DNA of 64,000 nucleotides from Oscillospiraceae bacterium (GTDB taxonomy: Bacteria; Bacillota; Clostridia; Oscillospirales; CAG-272): contig SVTK01000002.1 of the NCBI GenBank assembly GCA_015063805.1, positions 62,001 through 126,000 of the forward strand, given 5' to 3'. The notes beneath the pieces were generated by a model. That model ran no database searches and was not told the DNA's origin. It saw only the letters and a list, made by a program, of their open reading frames with translations. Positions 27,014-34,796 of this stretch are shown here, piece after piece. Each line of letters begins with the position of its first letter. The first letter of the stretch is position 1. The translations under genes and the position numbers were made by a program.

Positions 27014-28414
27014 TCAATTCCGGTCCAGGGCATCGGTCAGGCTGCGGCGCTGCTCTGCCGCAAGGTAGAGAGAACCGAAGCACAGGAGGGCATCCCCCTC
27101 GTCCAATGCTTCAACCGCCGTCCGAGAGGCTGCAGCCCCCGTGGCCGGGATCACCATCTCCGCTCCGGCAAAGCAGGGCAAGCCTCGCAGCAGTTCTCCC
27201 AGCTCCTCGGCAGGCATGGCTCTGGGGCTGTCGGGGGTCAGCAGGTATATTGTCCCCATGGAAAAGGCGTCCTCGCCCGCAAACAATGCTTCCAGGGCGG
27301 ACAGAGCCTCCAGGGGGGACTTGTCCCGCAGCATCCCCACCATCAGATGAAGCTTCCCCTCCACATGACCGCGCAGGGGCTTCATGCTGGCGCAGAGGGC
27401 TTCAATGCCGTGGCGGTTATGGGCCCCGTCCACAATAACGGCAGGCCAGATGGACAGCACCTCGAAACGGGCGGGAAACTGCGTGTTGGAAAGAGAAGCC
27501 TTCACCCCCGCATCGGGCAGATTCAGCCCGGCGCGGCGCAGTGCTCCCACCGTCTCCAGCACCGTGGCGGCGTTCACCGCCTGGTAGTCGGCGCACAGGG
27601 AGAGAGTATAATCGATCCCGCGGTAGGTCATATGGAGCCCCCGCAGAGTGTGCCGGGTGATGTGAAGATCGGCGCGGTTGGGCTGTGTCAGGCGGCAGTT
27701 GGCGGCGGCACAGGCATCGGTGACCGTGCGCTGTGCGTCGGGTGCCTGGGGACAGCAAACCACCTCGGGGCAGCCCCGCTTGATGATACCGCACTTCTCG
27801 GCGGCGATCTCTCCAATGGTCTCTCCCAAAAGCTCGGTATGGTCAAGTCCAATGGCGGTGAGTACGGCGCACAGGGGAGGATCGATCACATTGGTGGCAT
27901 CAAACCGGCCGCCAAGGCCGCATTCCAGCACCACAATGTCACAGGCGCACTGCTTGAAATAGAGAAACGCCGCGGCGGTGATGAGCTCAAACTGCACGGG
28001 GGTATCGGCGATCTCCCCCGCCAGCATTCCCTGGGGGATGGGGGCGGAGACAGATTCTCCCGCCCGGGCGGCGGCAAGGTCGGTCTGCATCTGCCGGACG
28101 GCCTCCGCCACCTCGGTGACACAGGCGGCCAAATCCCGATGGGGGATCATCTCCCCATCCACGCAGATGCGCTCACGGAAATCCAGCACATAGGGAGAAA
28201 TATAGCGGCCGCACCGGTATCCTGCATCGCTGAGAATACGGCTGAGCATCGTGGTTACCGAGCCCTTGCCGTTGGTCCCCGCCACATGGATAAACTTCAG
28301 CCTGCGCTGGGGATTACCCAGGTAGTGGCAGAGCAGGCGCATCCGCTCAAGGGTGGGTTTTCCCGCGGTACGCCCTGCGGCGTTGATATATTTCATGGCG
28401 TTAACAAAGATCAT
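27014..28414 (-). CDS. folC: bifunctional folylpolyglutamate synthase/dihydrofolate synthase
   Basis: Adds glutamate to dihydropteroate or folates with ATP. 466 residues of the Mur-ligase fold. The ATP loop is FIHVAGTNGKGSVTTMLS near residue 42. SPYVLDFRERI is the folate-binding loop, VVLECGLGGRFDATNVI holds the carbamylated-lysine/metal region typical of FolC, and GLDHTELLGETI follows. The C-terminal domain has VIVDGAHNRHGIEALC. The start overlaps the stop of the upstream methyltransferase by four bases (ATGA), with GGAGG ten bases before, so translation is coupled. Acts in the cytoplasm in one-carbon metabolism. Confidence 0.95.
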   Translation of the reverse strand: MIFVNAMKYINAAGRTAGKPTLERMRLLCHYLGNPQRRLKFIHVAGTNGKGSVTTMLSRILSDAGYRCGRYISPYVLDFRERICVDGEMIPHRDLAACVTEVAEAVRQMQTDLAAARAGESVSAPIPQGMLAGEIADTPVQFELITAAAFLYFKQCACDIVVLECGLGGRFDATNVIDPPLCAVLTAIGLDHTELLGETIGEIAAEKCGIIKRGCPEVVCCPQAPDAQRTVTDACAAANCRLTQPNRADLHITRHTLRGLHMTYRGIDYTLSLCADYQAVNAATVLETVGALRRAGLNLPDAGVKASLSNTQFPARFEVLSIWPAVIVDGAHNRHGIEALCASMKPLRGHVEGKLHLMVGMLRDKSPLEALSALEALFAGEDAFSMGTIYLLTPDSPRAMPAEELGELLRGLPCFAGAEMVIPATGAAASRTAVEALDEGDALLCFGSLYLAAEQRRSLTDALDRN

Positions 28415-29589
28415 TTTTCCCCGGCCTCCTCGCCCAGCAGAAATGCCCGGGCGGCGGCGTATTCCTCTGCAGCACGGGCCGCGGCGGCGCGGTCAGCGGC
28501 ACTGCCGCCCCTGCGGACGGCACGCAGAAGAATGTTCTTGGGGGTATCCTCGGGATCAATGAATTCCAGCGCACCGACCGAATAGCCTGCCGCCTCCAGG
28601 CGGGTCAGGCGCAGAGCATCGGTGGCGGCTTCACAGAAGCGCTGGCGAAGCATGGAATGGCGGGCAATAAAGCGCAGGGGCTCGCAATCCAGCGCATGAT
28701 TGAGAGCATGGTGACAGCAGGGGGTGGAGAGAATCACCTTGGCCTCCCATTCGATGGCGCGGTCCAGCACCAGGTCGGTGGCGATATCGCAGGCATGGAG
28801 GGAGATCACCAGCTGGGGATGGATGGGCTCGTCATAGCGGGACACATCCCCGCAGACAAAGCGCAGGCCGCCATAGCCCAGGTTCTTCGCGGTGGTCTGA
28901 CAGAACTCCACCACATCGGGCTTGAGGTCCACGCCCACCATCTCCACCTCGCGGCCACGCAGGACGGCGAAATAATGATAGACGGCAAAGCTGAGGTAGC
29001 TCTTGCCGCAGCAAAGGTCGGCAATGACCAGTTTGCCCTCGGCGGGCAGATGGGGCTCAATATCCCGCACCTGCTCAAGGAATCGGCAGATCTGACGGAA
29101 CTTCGGCCGCTTTTTGTCGTGGATCCGTCCGTCGGCGGCACTTACGCCAAGCTCAATGAGAAAGGGCTCGTCCCCTCGCAGAAGGTAGTTTTTGTCCCGA
29201 TTATTGCCCCCAACAGCGACGGTGGCACCGCCGTCGGCGGACAGGGCTGCAAACAGCTTGTCCCCGCCAAGCAGAGTCTCCCGCCCCGACTTGGCCCGCT
29301 TGAACTCGCAGTCCCCCACGGTGGTCAGCAGATTGATCTGCCCGTAATCCCCGAGGATCTCCGCCAGAGCAGCGACATCAGCGAAGTTGCGATGCACAGC
29401 CTTGTTGTCGGCCAGGAAACTCTCGGCCTGCAGCATTTCCCTGCCCCCGATCTTCTTTTGGGTCACCACGGTGCGCAGAACAGCCTTATCGGCGGGACGG
29501 GAAAGCACCAGGCGGCGCAGATAGTGCTGCCCGGCGGCAAGGCCGATCAGTTCCTGCAGACGAAGCAGGGGCGATTTTGTTTCATTCAT
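28411..29589 (-). CDS. class I SAM-dependent methyltransferase with Cys-Cys-His-His motif
   Basis: 392 residues. The SAM-binding loop is LVIADLCCGKSYLSFAVYHY near residue 185, followed by VEMVGVDLKPDVVEFC (acidic ribose contact). LVISLHACDIATD and ILSTPCCHHALNH are typical of the methyltransferase-32 group, whose eukaryotic members include tRNA Trm13-like enzymes. A bacterial target is not established. The first 180 residues are a distinct domain (VVTQKKIGGREMLQAESFL, FAALSADGGATVAVGGNN) that could bind RNA. The ATG at 29589 is preferred because AAGGAGG lies nine bases before it; it overlaps the plsY stop by eight bases. Confidence 0.78.
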   Translation of the reverse strand: MNETKSPLLRLQELIGLAAGQHYLRRLVLSRPADKAVLRTVVTQKKIGGREMLQAESFLADNKAVHRNFADVAALAEILGDYGQINLLTTVGDCEFKRAKSGRETLLGGDKLFAALSADGGATVAVGGNNRDKNYLLRGDEPFLIELGVSAADGRIHDKKRPKFRQICRFLEQVRDIEPHLPAEGKLVIADLCCGKSYLSFAVYHYFAVLRGREVEMVGVDLKPDVVEFCQTTAKNLGYGGLRFVCGDVSRYDEPIHPQLVISLHACDIATDLVLDRAIEWEAKVILSTPCCHHALNHALDCEPLRFIARHSMLRQRFCEAATDALRLTRLEAAGYSVGALEFIDPEDTPKNILLRAVRRGGSAADRAAAARAAEEYAAARAFLLGEEAGEK

Positions 29590-30286
29590 CGGTTTCATCC
29601 TCCTTCTCGGTGGGCTTTTTCTTCTTGCCGAAGGAGACCTTATTCTCCTCACCGCGCAGAAGCCGCTTGATGTTCTCGCGGTGCATGAATACCACCAGGG
29701 CGGCGATAGCCATAGCCATGAGCACAGGTGCCCCGGCCCCCTCCATACGCTGGAGGATCAGGGGCCAGATCATGACGCACATGACCGATCCCAGGGAAAT
29801 AAACCGCGTGCCCAGCACGATGAGAAGGAAAACTGCAAGCAGGATAAGGAAGATCACGGGGTTCAGCATCAGAATCATCACGGCAGTAGTGACCACACCC
29901 TTACCGCCCTTGAAGCGGTAGTAAATGGGGAACATATGCCCGAGAATGCAGAAAAGTCCCGCGATGTAGGCGCCGGTAACACCAAACACAACATAGCCGA
30001 TCAAGCTCGACACCACAGCCTTGAGGGCGTCGCCGAGCAGAGTCAGCGCAGCGGCTCCCTTGCCGTAATTGCGGAGCATATTGGTCATCCCTGCGTTTCC
30101 GCTGCCCTTTTGACGCACATCCTCGCCGTAAAAGCGGCGGGACAAAATGAGGGCAAAATTGAGACTGCCCAGCAGGTAGGGCAGAATAATACAAATCAAA
30201 ATACAGCCAACCAGGATCCATCCGTTCATGCGGTAATCCAGCATATACGGGATTAACCCGTCATTCATGATTTTCATCCATTCCAT
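29582..30286 (-). CDS. plsY: glycerol-3-phosphate acyltransferase PlsY
   Basis: Transfers acyl groups from acyl-phosphate (made by PlsX, encoded at the window end) to glycerol-3-phosphate, the first step of membrane phospholipid synthesis. 234 residues with about five membrane segments. The conserved loops are visible: LLGSLNFALILSR, GSGNAGMTNMLRNYGK, GHMFPIYYRFKGGKGV and FMHRENIKRLLRGEE. The C-terminal tail is charged (KKKKPTEKEDETDE). AAAGGA precedes the ATG. It is the first gene of an operon with the methyltransferase, folC, GNAT and rqcH. The promoter is not certain; a TATACT lies upstream with a poor -35. Confidence 0.94.
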   Translation of the reverse strand: MEWMKIMNDGLIPYMLDYRMNGWILVGCILICIILPYLLGSLNFALILSRRFYGEDVRQKGSGNAGMTNMLRNYGKGAAALTLLGDALKAVVSSLIGYVVFGVTGAYIAGLFCILGHMFPIYYRFKGGKGVVTTAVMILMLNPVIFLILLAVFLLIVLGTRFISLGSVMCVMIWPLILQRMEGAGAPVLMAMAIAALVVFMHRENIKRLLRGEENKVSFGKKKKPTEKEDETDE

Positions 30287-30373
30287 GGTAAATTTTTCCT
30301 TTCCAAAATCCTCCCCACAGCGGGACAGGGGATATGATTATCTTACAGTATACCACATTGAAGGAAAAAATGG

Positions 30374-30389
30374 AAGCCCTTTTCGGCTT
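30374..30389 (-). terminator. weak terminator after the lipoprotein gene
   Basis: A short stem AAGCC/GGCTT followed on the minus strand by CCATTTTTTCC, located 34-49 bases after the lipoprotein stop at 30423. The stem is short, so termination may be partial. Confidence 0.4.
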
Positions 30390-30422
30390 TTTCTGTAAAT
30401 TCTCCTCTTCCCCGTTTCGGCA

Positions 30423-30926
30423 TTACCTCTGCCGCATCATGGTGCGGGCGGCCTCCAGGGCAACCTCAGCTCCCTCTCCCACCGCGTAAAAGACGCATCG
30501 CCCCATCACCAGGGGCGGGACGGCGACATATTCCTCCCCGCACAGGCGGCCGATGGCGGCCATCCGCTGCAGGCAAAGGGCGGCCACCGTTTCGGCATCC
30601 CGCTCCCGCGCCGCAATCAGACAGCCGTATTCCACCGGGGCCGCGAACCCGCTCAGGTAAATCCCGTAGGCCTCCAGGGAGGCGAACACCTCCCCGTCTC
30701 CCCCGTCACCGAAAGCGGCAGCCACAAGAGATTCGGGCATGACATCCGCACTCCCCTCTTCCCCATCGACATTCCGCGCATCGTACACATACAGCCGTCC
30801 CGACGCACCGCCGCCGGCTTCCACCATCGCCTCGGCTACCGCGCCGGGATCGGCAGGCCGATCGGCAGTACAGCCACAAAGATACAGCAAAAAAAAACAA
30901 AGGATCAAGGTTCCCCAGATCCGCAT
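30423..30926 (-). CDS. DUF4358-like lipoprotein, probably sporulation-expressed
   Basis: 167 residues. Positive N-terminus (MRIWG), hydrophobic stretch ILCFFLLYLCGC, with Leu-Cys-Gly-Cys as lipobox, so the mature protein is membrane-anchored outside. The rest matches the pattern of DUF4358 proteins of spore formers: a short alpha/beta domain with PVEYGCLIAARERDAETVAALCLQRM and a C-terminal VMGRCVFYAVGEGAEVA. Function is unknown. The ATG at 30926 follows GGAGGTGA; the longer upstream frame lacks a binding site. A sigma-E-like promoter lies just upstream. The family assignment is by eye and moderate. Confidence 0.65.
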   Translation of the reverse strand: MRIWGTLILCFFLLYLCGCTADRPADPGAVAEAMVEAGGGASGRLYVYDARNVDGEEGSADVMPESLVAAAFGDGGDGEVFASLEAYGIYLSGFAAPVEYGCLIAARERDAETVAALCLQRMAAIGRLCGEEYVAVPPLVMGRCVFYAVGEGAEVALEAARTMMRQR

Positions 30927-30943
30927 AGCATCACCTCCGGAGC

Positions 30944-30971
30944 AGTTTATGCACCGGAGTGGGGAATTTAT
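30944..30971 (-). promoter_or_regulatory. sigma-E-like sporulation promoter before the lipoprotein gene
   Basis: Minus strand: GCATAAAT (ATA at 30969-30971), 17 bases, CATAAACT (30944-30951), matching ATA-N16-18-CATANNNT. The predicted transcription start is close to 30937, leaving a very short leader beginning at the ribosome-binding site. This reduces confidence. Confidence 0.45.
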
Positions 30972-30977
30972 GCTCGC

Positions 30978-31011
30978 AAAAAAGGAGCCGTGCGGTGTGC
31001 ACAGCTCCCTT
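30978..31011 (-). terminator. rho-independent terminator after the ABC exporter gene
   Basis: Minus strand: GGGAGC...GTGC, loop, GCAC...GCTCC, then TTTTTT. The two stem sections are separated by single-base mismatches. It lies ten bases past the stop at 31021 and separates the exporter from the lipoprotein gene. Confidence 0.82.
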
Positions 31012-31020
31012 GTGTTTTGG

Positions 31021-32775
31021 TTATTCTCCACCGTAGAGCCGGTAAAGGTCGGCATAAATGCCGCCCTGCTTCAGCAGCTCGGCGTGGCTGCCCTCTTCGG
31101 CAATGCCCTCCGAGGTCAGCACAAGAATGCGGTCTGCCCCACGGATGGTAGTCAGGCGGTGGGCAATGGTGATGGTGGTACGCCCCTTGGCCAGCTGCTC
31201 CAGTGACTGCTGGACCAGGCGTTCACTTTCATTATCCAGGGCAGAGGTAGCCTCGTCCAGGATCAGGATGGGGGGATTTTTGAGGAAAAGACGGGCGATG
31301 GAAATTCTCTGCTTCTGTCCACCTGAGAGCTTCACGCCCCGCTCGCCCACATAGGTATTATACCCGTCGGGAAGCTCGGCAATGAAGTCATGAGCCCCCG
31401 CCAATCGAGCCGCCTCGGCGATCTCCTCGTCGGTGGCCTCGGGACGGCCGTAGGCGATATTCTCTCGGACACTGCCCGAGAACAGGTATACATCCTGGGC
31501 CACCACGCCGATTTTTTTGCGCAGGGACTCCAGGGTGAGGGTGCGGATATCCCTGCCGTCAATGCGGACAGCACCGTCGGTGATCTCGTAAAAACGGGGG
31601 ATCAGATTGCAGAGTGTGGTCTTACCGCCGCCTGAGGGGCCCACGAGGGCAATGCTCTCTCCGGGCCGGACGGTGAGATCCAGGTGAGACAGCACGTCCC
31701 CACCTTCATCGGAGTAAGCAAAGCGGACATGGTCGAAGGTGATCTCGCCCTTCACCGATTCCAGGGGTTCTGCATCGGGGGCGTCGCTGATGGAGGGCTC
31801 GATGTCCATGATTTCACAGAAGCGCTCAACCCCTGTCATGCCCCGCTGGAACTGCTCGGCAAATTCCACAATGCGGCGGATGGAGGTAAGCAGAGTAGTG
31901 ACATACATCAGATATGCCACATAATCAGCAGCATCAATCTTCCCGCCCCGCAGAAAGAGAGCACCGGCGACCACCACCACGATGTACATAATGCCGTCGA
32001 ACAGACGGGTGGATGCCTGGAAGCTGGCCATGATCCGGTAAACCTTGGTCTTGATGTCAAGATAGCGGTGATTGCCGCGGTCAAACTTTTCGATCTCGGT
32101 ATTCTCCCGGGCAAAGGATTTCACCACACGGATCCCCAGCAGGCTGTCCTCAATCTGGGAATTCAGCTCACCCACACGGCGGCGGGACTCCTTGAAGCCC
32201 TCCCGCATCCGATGGTTGAAGAAGGACAGCACCACCACCATGATCGGCACCACGGCAAAAATAATCAGCGTCAGAGGCAAACTCATCCCCGCCAGAATGA
32301 TAAAGGCACAGATAATCTTGATCCCGGTGATCAGCAGTTCCTCGGGACAGTGATGGGCAAACTCGGTCACGTCAAACAGGTCGCTGGTGATGCGGGACAT
32401 GAGAGTACCGATCTTGGTCTCGTCAAAATAGGCGAAGGGGAGCTTCTGCAGATGGGAGAAGAGGTCGGTTCGCATATCGGTTTCCAACCGTGTACCCATG
32501 ATATGTCCCACCGAGGCCATATAATAGTTGGCGGCGGTGTCGATGATACGAAGAATGAGGTACAGGATTCCCATCCGCAGGATCATCTCCACCGTAAGGG
32601 CGGCGATGTCGTTAGTGGCAGCCGATGTGATTTCCCGCACGATGAGGGGCAGGATCAACTCGCAGATGGTGGTCAGTCCTGCGCAGAGCAGGTCAAAAAT
32701 CACGATCTTCCAATATTTCTTGTAATACGGCAAAAAGCGGCGAAGCAGTCGCCCTTTGCTCTGTTTCTCTTCCAT
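31021..32775 (-). CDS. ABC exporter, fused permease and ATPase
   Basis: 584 residues, a half-transporter of the type IV exporter fold. Residues 1-320 hold six membrane helices (KIVIFDLLCAGLTTICELILPLIV, IICAFIILAGMSLPLTLIIFAVV). Residues 330-584 are the ATPase: Walker A GPSGGGKTTL, Q-loop VAQDVYLFSGSV, signature KLSGGQKQRISIAR, Walker B ILILDEATSALD, and IAHRL. Such proteins act as homodimers or pair with a second half-transporter; no partner is adjacent, so a homodimer is likely. Cargo (lipid, drug or peptide) is unknown. GGAGG five bases before the ATG and a strong promoter support the start. Confidence 0.92.
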   Translation of the reverse strand: MEEKQSKGRLLRRFLPYYKKYWKIVIFDLLCAGLTTICELILPLIVREITSAATNDIAALTVEMILRMGILYLILRIIDTAANYYMASVGHIMGTRLETDMRTDLFSHLQKLPFAYFDETKIGTLMSRITSDLFDVTEFAHHCPEELLITGIKIICAFIILAGMSLPLTLIIFAVVPIMVVVLSFFNHRMREGFKESRRRVGELNSQIEDSLLGIRVVKSFARENTEIEKFDRGNHRYLDIKTKVYRIMASFQASTRLFDGIMYIVVVVAGALFLRGGKIDAADYVAYLMYVTTLLTSIRRIVEFAEQFQRGMTGVERFCEIMDIEPSISDAPDAEPLESVKGEITFDHVRFAYSDEGGDVLSHLDLTVRPGESIALVGPSGGGKTTLCNLIPRFYEITDGAVRIDGRDIRTLTLESLRKKIGVVAQDVYLFSGSVRENIAYGRPEATDEEIAEAARLAGAHDFIAELPDGYNTYVGERGVKLSGGQKQRISIARLFLKNPPILILDEATSALDNESERLVQQSLEQLAKGRTTITIAHRLTTIRGADRILVLTSEGIAEEGSHAELLKQGGIYADLYRLYGGE

Positions 32776-32810
32776 GATAACCTCCGAAAAGACAAATTCT
32801 GCATAGGGAA

Positions 32811-32839
32811 AGTATAGCACAAAACCGTTGCTTTGTCAA
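32811..32839 (-). promoter_or_regulatory. sigma-A promoter of the ABC exporter gene
   Basis: Minus strand: -35 TTGACA (32834-32839), 17-base spacer, -10 TATACT (32811-32816), 36 bases before the ATG. Confidence 0.86.
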
Positions 32840-32855
32840 CCAAATCCAAAGGAAA

Positions 32856-32884
32856 AAGGGTGCCGCAGCGTAGGCGGCACCCTT
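32856..32884 (-). terminator. rho-independent terminator after the first KPVIYLYP lipoprotein gene
   Basis: An 11-bp stem (32856-32866 with 32874-32884) followed by TTTCC on the minus strand, 20 bases past the stop at 32905. Confidence 0.85.
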
Positions 32885-32904
32885 GAGATCATCGTAAAGT
32901 GGGA

Positions 32905-33717
32905 TCAGTTCAGCTCTGTGCCGCCCCACTCCACCAGAGTAAAGCCCACACGGTCGGGAGCGGCGAGGGTCTGCGGAGGGATGTCCACGGGGGCATCCAA
33001 CCCGCGCCAGGTCATGAACACGCGGATCACCGTGTCGGGAGCGGGGTTCACCGTCAGACGGGCAGCCTTCAGGTAGGCGGCGGTATCAAAGGAAATGAGA
33101 TTATAGGCATTCCCCTCCATCCGGGGCAGCCAGTAGATGATGAATTCGTTGGCTTCGCGCCGGGTCAGCCCCAGCTTGGCGAGGGCATCCTCAAGGAATG
33201 CTTCAGTATCCTTCCCTGCTACCACAAAACCGCTGTCGATGGTGTAGTCTTCGCCTTCGCCCTCCCAGAAAAGGCAGTAGTACTCCCTGCCTGTGGCAGG
33301 ATCGGTAAGCGTGCCGTCGGGCTGTGCGTCCACGCACCAACCGTCAGAGGGGTAAGCGGGATAGGTGGAAGTCAGCATGCCGGCATAGTCCAGTGCCACA
33401 TTCACCCGGGTGGGCGCGGTGGGATAGAGGTAGATCACCGGTTTGGCGACTGTCCACTTCGGCTTTGTCTCGGGCGCAGTGGTTGTCTCGGGCGCAGTGG
33501 TTGTCTCGGGGGAGACGGTTGTCTCGGGTGCAGGCGTGATCTCGGGGGCAGAGGTGGTCTCGGGGGCCACCGTCGTTTCAGGGGCAAGTGTAGTTTCGGG
33601 AGCCACCGTCGTTTCGGGGGGAGCGATAGTCTCGGCTTCATCGGGGGAAGCGTCACAGCCGCAGACAAGCATAATCAGGCAAAGCAAAATCGATCCAATC
33701 CAATAACATTTCTTCAT
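32905..33717 (-). CDS. lipoprotein with KPVIYLYP domain and Pro-Glu-Thr repeat linker (copy 1)
   Basis: 270 residues. Signal peptide MKKCYWIGSILLCLIMLVCGC, with lipobox Val-Cys-Gly-Cys. A 60-residue linker of six-residue APETTx repeats spans from near residue 27 to 90. The globular domain starts at KPVIYLYPTAPTRVNV and continues with STYPAYPSDGWCVDA, YYCLFWEGEGEDY, GFVVAGKDTEAFLEDAL, NEFIIYWLPRMEGNAYNLISF and FTLVEWGGTELN. I recognise this domain as a recurring uncharacterised one in Firmicutes surface proteins. The linker would hold it away from the membrane. The next upstream gene is a near-copy. Own promoter and terminator. Confidence 0.8.
   Translation of the reverse strand: MKKCYWIGSILLCLIMLVCGCDASPDEAETIAPPETTVAPETTLAPETTVAPETTSAPEITPAPETTVSPETTTAPETTTAPETKPKWTVAKPVIYLYPTAPTRVNVALDYAGMLTSTYPAYPSDGWCVDAQPDGTLTDPATGREYYCLFWEGEGEDYTIDSGFVVAGKDTEAFLEDALAKLGLTRREANEFIIYWLPRMEGNAYNLISFDTAAYLKAARLTVNPAPDTVIRVFMTWRGLDAPVDIPPQTLAAPDRVGFTLVEWGGTELN
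33467..33636. repeat. 18-base tandem coding repeat (Pro-Glu-Thr-Thr linker)
   Basis: About nine degenerate 18-base units encode the APETTx repeats of the first lipoprotein. Units differ mostly at third codon positions and at the sixth residue. Likely to vary in copy number between strains. Confidence 0.75.
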
Positions 33718-33783
33718 GGCAGATCCTCCCAAAATGTTTCCTTCGCACGGAACGTACGAACATCCCCGCATCGATCAATTCCC

Positions 33784-33812
33784 AGTATAACACAACCTGC
33801 CCCTGCTGTCAA
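33784..33812 (-). promoter_or_regulatory. sigma-A promoter of lipoprotein copy 1
   Basis: Minus strand: -35 TTGACA (33807-33812), 17-base spacer, -10 TATACT (33784-33789), 67 bases before the ATG at 33717. It shows that copy 1 is transcribed independently of copy 2. Confidence 0.85.
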
Positions 33813-33824
33813 GAGCGAAGGATG

Positions 33825-34622
33825 TCAGTCAAGTTCGGCTCCGCCCCACTCCACCAGGGTAAAGCCGGTGCGCACAGGCGCGGTAAGCGTTTGCGCGGGA
33901 ATGTCCATGGGGGCATCCAGCCCGCGCCAGGTCATGAACACCCGGATCACCGTATCGGGAGCGGGATTCACCGTCAGGCGTGCGTCCTGCAGGTAGGCGG
34001 TGGGATCAAAGGAAATGAGATTATAGGCATTCCCCTCCATCCGGGGCAGCCAGTAGATGATGAATTCGTTGGCTTCGCGCCGGGTCAGCCCCAGCTTGGC
34101 GAGGGCATCCTCAAGGAATGCTTCAGTATCCTTCCCTGCTACCACAAAACCGCTGTCGATGGTGTAGTCTTCGCCTTCGCCCTCCCAGAAAAGGCAGTAG
34201 TACTCCCTGCCTGTGGCAGGATCGGTAAGCGTGCCGTCGGGCTGTGCGTCCACGCACCAACCGTCAGAGGGGTAAGCGGGATAGGTGGAAGTCAGGGTGC
34301 CTGCATAGTCCAGTTTCACACTCACCCGGGTGGGTGCGGTGGGATAGAGGTAGATCACCGGTTTCTCGGGACAGATGGTGATAGATGGAATCACCGTCGG
34401 GTCAATCACCGACGGTACGGTGACATCAGGTTCGGTCTCATGGGGCTCAAGATCCCGGGTGGTGACGGGGGCCGCCGTGGTGATGGGGGCTTCGGTAGTA
34501 ACGGGAGCGGCAGTCAACTCATCAGGGATAGTACTGTCACCCCTTCCGCCATCGGTCTCACAGGCAGAGAGCATTCCAAGCGTTAAGCAGAGCATCATCA
34601 CAGCGTAAAAAAACTTTTTCAC
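33825..34622 (-). CDS. lipoprotein with KPVIYLYP domain and Thr/Pro linker (copy 2)
   Basis: 265 residues. GTG start at 34622 with GGGGAGG before it. Signal peptide MKKFFYAVMMLCLTLGMLSAC, with lipobox Leu-Ser-Ala-Cys. The linker is Thr/Pro/Ala-rich but unlike copy 1 (APVTTEAPITTAAPVTT, then VPSVIDPTVIPS). The globular domain is almost the same as in copy 1, and 291 consecutive bases (34005-34295) are identical to 33085-33375. The duplicate thus keeps a common core with separate linkers and signal peptides. Function unknown. No clear promoter hexamers were found upstream. Confidence 0.8.
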   Translation of the reverse strand: MKKFFYAVMMLCLTLGMLSACETDGGRGDSTIPDELTAAPVTTEAPITTAAPVTTRDLEPHETEPDVTVPSVIDPTVIPSITICPEKPVIYLYPTAPTRVSVKLDYAGTLTSTYPAYPSDGWCVDAQPDGTLTDPATGREYYCLFWEGEGEDYTIDSGFVVAGKDTEAFLEDALAKLGLTRREANEFIIYWLPRMEGNAYNLISFDPTAYLQDARLTVNPAPDTVIRVFMTWRGLDAPMDIPAQTLTAPVRTGFTLVEWGGAELD

Positions 34623-34728
34623 GGTAAAACCTCCCCAAAATCGGATTTGTCAGTATTGACGAAAAAAGTGCAAAATTGTTCCCCAAATCGGCAAAAAATG
34701 AAAACTTTTTCAACCCGGACTTTTCTCC

Positions 34729-34757
34729 TTGCTTTTTTTACGCCGCTGTGCTATGAT
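34729..34757 (+). promoter_or_regulatory. sigma-A promoter of the isomerase-EamA transporter genes
   Basis: -35 TTGCTT (34729-34734), 17-base spacer, -10 TATGAT (34752-34757), 39 bases before the ATG at 34797. Confidence 0.72.
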
Positions 34758-34796
34758 TATGGTAACAAAATTTTCGCCGCACAAGGAGGAGCATCC

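Noticed and set aside
30340..30365. Promoter for plsY with -10 TATACT
   Set aside because: The -35 at 17 bases is TTCCAT, only two matches to consensus. The same weak TTCCAT is found before the ABC ATPase gene near 14.27 kb, so neither was listed as a feature.
33467..33636. Possible CRISPR-like direct repeats
   Set aside because: The 18-base periodicity is in frame and encodes APETTx repeats; there are no unique spacers.
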